Made by a program: the position numbers and the translations under genes | In this document: positions 57,501 through 64,000 of the stretch, piece after piece | Layout of the letters: each line of letters opens with the position of its first letter | Position numbering within the stretch: the first letter of the stretch is position 1 | Notes under the pieces: model-generated | Seen by the model: the letters and a program-made list of their open reading frames with translations, nothing else | The model's database searches: none | Told to the model about the DNA's origin: nothing | Origin: Pisolithus tinctorius | Lineage: Eukaryota > Basidiomycota > Agaricomycetes > Boletales > Pisolithaceae | DNA: 64,000 nucleotides | Direction: 5' to 3' | Assembly: GCA_024663395.1 (NCBI GenBank) | Contig: JANFAH010000024.1 | Span: 900,527-964,526 of the forward strand

Positions 57501-59672
57501 TCGTCCTCTGTGAAGGTAATATCATCCTCGAAATCTATATTCATGCGCGAACCACCGCCGGCCCCTCCCCCTCCCCCACCGGTAATATCGCCGACGTTCA
57601 TGTTGAAGGGCATATCATAACCAATGTCAAGGTTCATGAGCTCGGAAGGACCTTGAGACCAAGAGGTACCCATGTTTTCGAAGGCGTCAAACGCAGACTC
57701 AAACGGCGCCGTTGCGGCCTCCAGTTGGTCAGATGGCGCTGACGGGTCAGTATGAACCATGGCTGGCGTCGACACGGAATCCAGCGACTGGACAGATGGC
57801 TTCCCATTGGTAGATGACGGCGAAGGATAAAACGTATTGATAGCGGGTGTATTGGTTTCTGGAGTGTCGGGTACCGCAGGTTGTGAAAGGCCCGGTGTCG
57901 TGGAAGGGGGAGCAGAAAGCGTTGGTTCATTCGGTGTGCTGGAGGTGACGAGTGTCTGTGTGGAGGTTGGCACTGTAACACTAGCAGGAACCGCTATGGG
58001 TGTTGTAGCTGTTCGAGGCGAGCCGGACAACTGTGCTTCGCGTTCTCGGCGTATACGCTCACGTTCCTTTTCACGCTCCCTAGCAACGGACTCGATATAG
58101 GAGCTTATTTCAGAAGTGACAGTGTCGATATTTGATGATTTGGAAAGCGACACGTATCTAAATGCACGGAGAAGGTCGGAGGTGGGTGAGACGCAAGTAC
58201 GTCTAAAGAGAGTACGGTTCGTCAGAACCGAGATGGAAGGGACTGTAAGGGTATTTCCAAGCTCCGAAGAAGCGGACTCTGCAAAGATGGGGGATGAAGG
58301 CAGTGGTGGGGAGGGTTGAAGTTGGGGGGTAGCTCAGGGATGTGAGATAAAGATCGCGTAGATTGTTGGGTAATAATGGTAGAGGAAAGGCAGAGGCGCA
58401 AAGGCCAGATTATGGGCATGCCTTTATCCTCACCCTGCTTGTTTTGTACGGCAAGCCATGCGATGATGTAGGCAGGATCTTGTTGTCTTTGAATATTTAG
58501 TCGAGATAGTTTATTTTTCTCCGGCTTTGAAATGGTGCCACACAGCTTCCACTCTCCTACACCTAGGCCTGCGAGAGACTGTTCGAACTGAGAGGTGACG
58601 GCTGAAGTTGGTCCGGTGTACGCGGAAAGATAATAAGCAGGGACTCCGAATGGGAGCAGGGTAATGGGTGCACCAGCAGCCACGGGTAACGTGACTTCTA
58701 GTGGAAGAAAATCAGTCGGACGAAAGTGAGCGTATACTTCGAGCCTCGATAGACTCAAGTGTATCTCGAGTTGGCAATGCACGAGTGGCCTGATGGTACC
58801 ATCAGCGACGTCAATAAGATGAGATGGAGAAAATAAATATACCTCAACTGTGCACCGTGCGACCAATCTGCTGCCCATTCGTCTGAGCAAGGGGATGAAC
58901 TCAGTAGGAAGCCGTTCATCATGCGATGAGCCGAGCCACCGCTGCCAGCTGGACTTTTTGATGCTTCTGTGATATCATCAATCAGGCGAGTTCTAACGGC
59001 CTCTAGGAAGTGGAAGTAAACCCCACGCAATGGCTTGCGCGGAAGCAAATTGGCGGCCGAGAATCCGTGAGCGGAAGATGAAGGACTCGATGACCAACTC
59101 AAGCATTCGGAACACGGTGATGGCTGATCGGCGCATACAGGGGAACATGGGTAGAGATCGCGGGTACCAAACGAGGACAATTCTGACACTGGAAACAATA
59201 TTAGCACAGATGCTCGAATAAAGGCAGCGCGAGAGCGGCAGACCGTGGAGTACAACTAATTGAAAGAAAGTATGATCAAAAACCAATATTCACCTTTGAG
59301 TCCGTCCATGGATAATGCTCGCAGGGTCGAGAGACATGTGTCGGTAGAATCTCCGGAGGTAAGCATAAATGCATGTAATGCAGAGGACTCGCCATCGACG
59401 TGGGTATGAAGGAATATCGAATCAGAGAATGAAAGAGACCTGTTCCGCGATACCAAATATCGGCGTCCGTGTTCGAGGACTTCATATGGCGGACATTCAC
59501 TGTCCGGAATGTAAGTGGCGAATGCCACTCGAGGATCGGCAGGTAATATGACCGAAGCAAGTAACTTGTCTGACGGTGCAACCGGAGACGGTAAATGAGA
59601 AGAGCTTGACGTGGTATTAGGATGATGCACTGAGGCATGGCTATCGTGTTTATGCGCCATGCAGAGCGACAT
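54532..59672 (-). CDS. MED13: Mediator of RNA polymerase II transcription subunit 13 (Cdk8 module)
   Basis: The start at 59672 opens MSLCMAHKHDSHASVHHP; an in-frame ATG at 59660 is an alternative. The N-terminal domain includes SVILPADPRVAFATYI, RYLVSRNRSLSFSDSIF, TLRALSMDGLKG, VHCQLEIHLSLSRLEVYAHF and EQSLAGLGVGEWKL. A large disordered middle (58153-56318) has S/T/P-rich sequence, a GGGGGGAGGG run and acidic patches. The C-terminal MID/PIWI-like part covers 56250-54532 and reads KDVTSFLVIEDNGP, LVIYITIPGLAMSL, FLHVGYRFSSCGKWLLASCV, NIEWRLVITKLG, and HELAVL before a tail with LPLHLAALEIMHDAL. This is fungal Med13 (SSN2/SRB9), which links the Cdk8-cyclin C kinase module to core Mediator. Several introns, about 1,500 residues. 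Confidence 0.87.
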
Positions 59673-60046
59673 GGGCCGTTAGGCTGTCTCGGGGTTCCGC
59701 TTGTTTAAGGATGGCCTGGATATGAGTTAAAGTTAGACTGGCACGGGGCCAACACAAAAGACCGTACTGCACGAATGCGCCGCCCACCAACCAACCAACC
59801 CGAGTCTCAGCTCGACGCAGCTCAGTCCGGATCTCTTCGACAGCCCGTTCTTCACGATACCGTCATCTTCGCGCCCTTGGCTGTGGGCACAGTGCTGGCG
59901 GATATTTAATTAAATAAATTAGATAAGTAGTTATACACGTAATTAGGTAATACTCAGAACCACGCGTGGCGTCTGGTCTGGGTTGCCACCCTTCCCCGTC
60001 CTCCGCTACCTAATAGTGCTCAGGTTCTCGTTGTTTTCTCAAAAAA
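59673..60046. promoter_or_regulatory. Bidirectional promoter between MED13 and the DUF2433/RRM gene
   Basis: The 374-bp gap holds a CCAACCAACCAACC run (about 59786-59800) and an A/T-rich patch (59905-59952). Seven A's directly precede the downstream ATG at 60047. Role inferred from divergent orientation. Confidence 0.4.
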
Positions 60047-62370
60047 ATGCAGTCGGCTACTCGTCCAACGTCGCGCGCAGTGGCCTCTCCAAACCCAAGG
60101 TCGAACCCAGTGAATACCCAGACAAAATTGATAGACACCGTTCAAGGTCGTATCCTGTGCCTCGCAGACATTCGCGGTCATTTGTCTGCTCTCAATGATC
60201 TCGCTCGCGAAACCAATGCCAAGGCCATCATTCATACAGGGGACTTTGGTTTCTTCGGTCTGTTCAGTGCAGGAAATGCTATGTTTTTGTGTCTAACAAC
60301 AATACCGTTACAGAGAGTCAAAGTATAGCGCGTATCAGTGACCGCACCCTTCGACACCTCACGATGTACTCTCCCCTTCTTTCAACAAGCCAGAGAGACC
60401 AGCTCCTTGCTACCGACAATATTCCATCCACCATCCGCACGACAGTAGACATCTCCCTAATTTCAGAATTCCCACTTCTCCTGTCCGGCCAGATAAAACT
60501 CCAAGTACCCGTATTCACTGTCTGGGGCGCTTGTGAGGACGTCGTTATCCTGGAAAAATTCCGTACTGGTTCCTATTCGATCGATAACCTACACGTGCTC
60601 GACGAAGTCACAACACGTTGCCTCGATGTGGGTGGCATCAAATTGCGGCTTCTCGGCCTTGGGGGTGCCCTCGTGTCACACAAGATGTTTGACAACGGCG
60701 ACGGAAACGCTACTATCGCTGGTGGTCAAGGTACAATGTGGGCCACCGCGTTGCAGATCGGAGAGCTCGTCGATACCGCCCAGCGGATTTTCGATCCTAC
60801 CGAAACTCGAGTCCTGGTCTCCCATACCAGCCCTGGCCGGGAAGGCATCATTGCCCAACTCGCTCTCGTTCTGAAAGCGGATCTTACTATTTCTGCTGGC
60901 CTTCACTTCCGCTACGCAAGCTCCTATAACGAGTTCAGCGTCCAAACGGACTTCGAAGGCTTCCGTCGCAAACTCGCCGTCGGAAAGGAGGGCTTCGATA
61001 AAGTTTGGGATACTGTGAAGGCACAAGTTGATGCCGTTGTTGATGACCACCAACGAATTTTGCTTGATAAGGCACTCTCGGTCATCGAGCGGGTTCCGTC
61101 ACTTCAACCTCCGCCAGGCGCTACAGCTGCTACTAGTGAAGAACCGGCTTGGAAAAATTGCTGGAACTGGAACCTATGTGACGCAGCTTTTGGTTCCCTT
61201 GTTCTAGACATCAAGGAAGGCAGGATCAGTGCAGAATTAAAGAGTCAAGGTTAGTTTTACGCCTTTTCCTTCTTGGCAGCTCTTATCGTTCTTTACTTGC
61301 CATAGGTTTCAACTACGCCTATCGCCGCACTGCGACTGGTAACGTTGCACAAACCCCTAATTCTGCCGTGTCTTCATTGTCCAACACCACTCCGCCTACC
61401 AAGGGGCCGACACCTGCTCCTATGGAGAAGCCTGCTTCCCCCATGCCCAAGGAGGTCAAGTCTCCTCTCGTGGCTACTTCTCCACTAATATCAGGCAAGG
61501 AGACACCCAAGGACTCGCAGATCAAGACCAATGGAACTACGACGCCCTCAGGCCCGCCTTCTGAGAAGGCTGACAGGGGGGGATATAAGCGGAATCAGAG
61601 AAGGGATAGGAAAGACCGGGAGCGTCCTGAGCGGGAAACAAAGGAACAGGAGAGGGAGTCTACTGAAGAGAAGACAGACGCAGCAGCCCCGGCAACCGTA
61701 CCTGATTCCCAGCCAGCGGTGGTACAATCTGGGAAGGCTACTCCAGTGCCGGATGATGGTGTGACAACCGATGGATTGGAGGGTGGACTCAAGTCACCAC
61801 TCACGGATAGCACGGGGGCGAGAACTCCCACGTCGAGGCGCCCTTTCAGACATCCTCACACGCTCTTTCTCCGTTTTTCTGGACCATTAAGTGAAGCTGA
61901 CATCCAAGAATTCTTCGGGGGCGAGGAAGCAGGGGTGGGTACTTTGACCTTGACCTTGGTGTATGGAGAAACTTGACTTTGAAAACCTCATAGATTTCGC
62001 GGGTAAACATTCCTCAACCCTTCCACAATCGAGGCCACAGGATAGCATACGTTGAATTTGCAGATGAAGACAAAATGAAAGCAGGACTTGAGAAGAACAA
62101 CGAGGTCCGTCAACTTCTTTCCAAATGGTGATTCATTGCATATAACCACTCCGCTTTCAGAAAATCAAAGACATGACGATTGAAGTCAAGATTGCCCACG
62201 ATCGTGGAGAGGGTGGCGAGAGGGGAAGAGGTGGACCGAGAGGTCGTGGTAGGGGTGGATATGCATCGCGAGCGCTCGGAGCTGCTGGCATGTCAAAACG
62301 CAATGGTGACGCACGTGGCGGCTCAGCTGACAACACGAAGACGGGAGGGGATAATGCATCAACGACCTAG
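60047..62370 (+). CDS. DUF2433 (metallophosphoesterase-like) protein with C-terminal RRM and RGG tail
   Basis: The N-terminus (MQSATRPTSRAV) is followed by GRILCLADIRGHLSALNDL and AIIHTGDFGFF, strands of a calcineurin-like phosphoesterase fold in which the metal motif is altered (ADIRGH rather than GDxHG). Then come QVPVFTVWGACEDV, NLHVLDE, GGIKLRLLGLGGAL, RVLVSHTSPGREG and ADLTISAGLHFRYASSYNEF, the DUF2433 family order. After a long S/T/K/E-rich linker (61320-61840) an RRM-like fold appears: HTLFLRFSGPLSEADIQEFFG, RIAYVEFADEDKMKAGLEK. The end is an RG-rich tail (GERGRGGPRGRGRGGYASR). Introns near 60257-60313, 61250-61305, 61934-61994 and 62105-62160. Likely RNA-binding; enzymatic activity uncertain. 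TAG at 62368-62370. Confidence 0.85.
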
Positions 62371-62801
62371 GGCATCAATCCGGTTTTCACGGGTACGTGG
62401 GATGAGGTTTGGACGCGGTAGAGACGAGGAATTTGGGCAGGTGTTACGTTTTTTTTTTTGACGACTCTGGCATGCCGTTTATCACCCTGTTCACATTCAC
62501 TTTGTGTTGTCATCCTTTTTTTCCCTTCTCTTTCACTCAAGCCTTATAATTCTCGAGCACATTCTTTGTGTGTTTGATCCGTTATGCTCGTCTTGGGTAC
62601 TGTACACGCACTTGTTACCTTGCCCAGATAATTTGTTGTTGCATTGTGTGAAAACCACCTGATTATGTAAGGAGCATTGTAGAGCTGATCACGTGATGAT
62701 ATATTCCCCCAATAAAATTGGTCATATCTTTTCCAAGGGCTGCCAAGTTTTTGCTGTTCTCCCAGCTGCCAGAATTTTGCTGCTGCTTTTTCACGCCGAC
62801 C
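62371..62801. other. Intergenic region
   Basis: The 3' UTR of the DUF2433 gene and the promoter of the next gene. It contains a T10 run at 62450-62459 and another T-rich run near 62515-62540, which are possible 3'-end signals, but no gene. Confidence 0.4.
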
Positions 62802-64000
62802 ATGGGCAAATCAAGTAAAAAAGCAGACAAGCCAACTACTACTGGCTCGGACAGCAAAAAGGCGACGACGAAGAAGCCTGCTGCCAAGGACAGCAAGGCC
62901 GAGTCAAAGTCGAAACCGGTCCCTGCAACTTCGAAGGAGATTCTCGCCAAAGCTGCGGTATGTAATGGGTTCTTATTATAGCGCGCGTGCGTAGGGGAAA
63001 CGTCGTGCTGACTGTGGATCGATGGCCGTAGAAACTAGCTAAGGCGGCGGCAGCCAAGATACCGCAGAAAAAAGAAGATTCTTCGAGTGAGGAAAGCTCC
63101 GACGACGATGAGGATGAGGCTACTCCTCCCCCCAAACCTGTGGCACCTCCCAAAACGGAGAAGAAAAACCACCAAAAAAAAACTTCCGAGTCCTCGTCAG
63201 ACTCGTCTTCATCCAACGAAGACAGCGACAGCGACAGCTCGTCATCAGAAGAAGAAAAGTCCAAATCGACCCGGATCAAGCTCAGCGCCAAGGCCAGCTC
63301 TTCGGAATCGTCAGATGACAGCTCTAGCGATGAGGAACCTGCACCTCCTAGTTCTGCTGCTGTAAAATCAGCACCCAAAAAGCAACCCCCTGCTCCATCC
63401 GACTCGGAATCATCTGATGAGTCCTCGGAGAGTGAAAGCGAGAAAAAACCCGTGAAAATTTCCCCATCGAAAAAAGTCGCTCTTGCCAAAGAAGGCGTCG
63501 TCATCATCTCCGATCGGAAGAATCTTCGTCATCGGATGAGGAGGATTCCCCGGCTGTCCCTGAACCGAAGAAGGGAAAGTGGCATCATCGAGCGAGGAGA
63601 GCGACTCCGATAGTGAAGAGGAGAGCAATGACTCCGAAAGCGAAGTGCCAAGTATGTGTCCCTCGATCTTCATCTGCTCAGTTGATTTATTTCATGCAAC
63701 AAGGCAAGCAGACAAAACCTGCTGCTGTTGCATCACCCAAAAAAAACTCTGCAAATGCTGTTGCAAACGGCAAACTGAAGGCAAACGCAAGGCAGAGGAG
63801 TCATCAAGTGACGAAAGCGATTCCGACAGCAGCGGGTCCGAAGAGTCGGAAGACGAGGACGAGGACGTCGAAATGGCCGAAGCACCCCTCCAGCGACGAT
63901 AAGTACCTCCTTCCCTTACCATCATGAGATCTTTTTTTGCTTATTTGTGTCCGTGCGTAGCTACTAGTAACAAGCGCAAGGCGGAAACCAATCCGCTGCT
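62802..64000 (+). CDS. Nopp140/Srp40-like nucleolar phosphoprotein, 3' end missing
   Basis: The ATG at 62802 gives MGKSSKKADKPTTTGSDSKK, and after an intron (62957 to about 63031) KLAKAAAAKIPQKKEDSSSE. The sequence then alternates acidic serine blocks (SSSDSSSSNEDSDSDSSSSE, SSESSDDSSSDEE) with basic K/P/A linkers. This is the pattern of Srp40/Nopp140, casein-kinase-2-phosphorylated chaperones of snoRNPs in the nucleolus; the conserved SRP40 C-terminal domain would lie beyond the window. A second intron probably starts at about 63652 (GTATGT) and a third near 63901. The Ser/Asp frame is broken by at least two apparent one-base indels at about 63465-63600, probably sequence error. Confidence 0.75.

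Overview
The window is nuclear DNA of a filamentous basidiomycete, most likely an Agaricomycete. Genes are broken by many 45-90 nt introns, the conserved proteins are eukaryotic housekeeping proteins of fungal type, the LINE is of fungal Tad/Inkcap type, and decayed paralogues of the expanded mushroom 'G-domain' GTPase family are present. I cannot name the species from sequence alone.

Layout. 1-6495: a PNUTS-like PP1-targeting protein (cut by the left edge), a Q-rich LIM-domain-binding (LDB/SEUSS-like) regulator on the minus strand, and the U3 snoRNP protein IMP3, divergent from it. 6496-9188: no recognisable gene. 9189-~23320: a repeat-rich, CpG-poor island. It holds a G-domain GTPase pseudogene whose intron-like region contains an 18-unit, ~78-bp minisatellite. 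That pseudogene is split by an 8.2-kb LINE with a 15-bp target-site duplication, and the LINE is itself split by a 1.69-kb solo LTR. Next come a second, inverted G-domain fragment, a small TIR element and a large inverted duplication of a dead Tc1-like transposase. 23320-24011: two small unassigned coding segments. 24213-30391: an Unc-104/KIF1-type kinesin-3. 30392-33159 and 35132-39143 are gene-poor and flank a cyclopropane-fatty-acyl-phospholipid synthase-like methyltransferase.

39144-64000 is a dense gene block: ARL2-like GTPase (-), eIF5B (+), amino-acid/GABA-type permease (+), mitochondrial Icp55/XPNPEP3-like aminopeptidase P (-), a DAGL-like class 3 lipase (+), a BIG1/VOA1-like membrane protein (+), Mediator subunit 13 (-), a DUF2433-plus-RRM protein (+) and a Nopp140/Srp40-like nucleolar protein (+, cut by the right edge). 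Most neighbours are divergent or convergent pairs and share short promoter or terminator gaps; nothing suggests a biosynthetic cluster.

Common threads. (1) Gene structure: micro-exons of 11-21 nt at catalytic motifs and three GC-AG introns, all with lengths divisible by three. (2) The repeat island: CpG loss, and nearly all premature stops are TGA explicable as CGA-to-TGA, as expected for methylated, silenced repeats. (3) Apparent one- or two-base indels concentrated in low-complexity parts of eIF5B and the Srp40-like gene, which look more like sequence errors than biology. No classical biosynthetic, defence or CRISPR system is present; the most original structure is the intron-like minisatellite.
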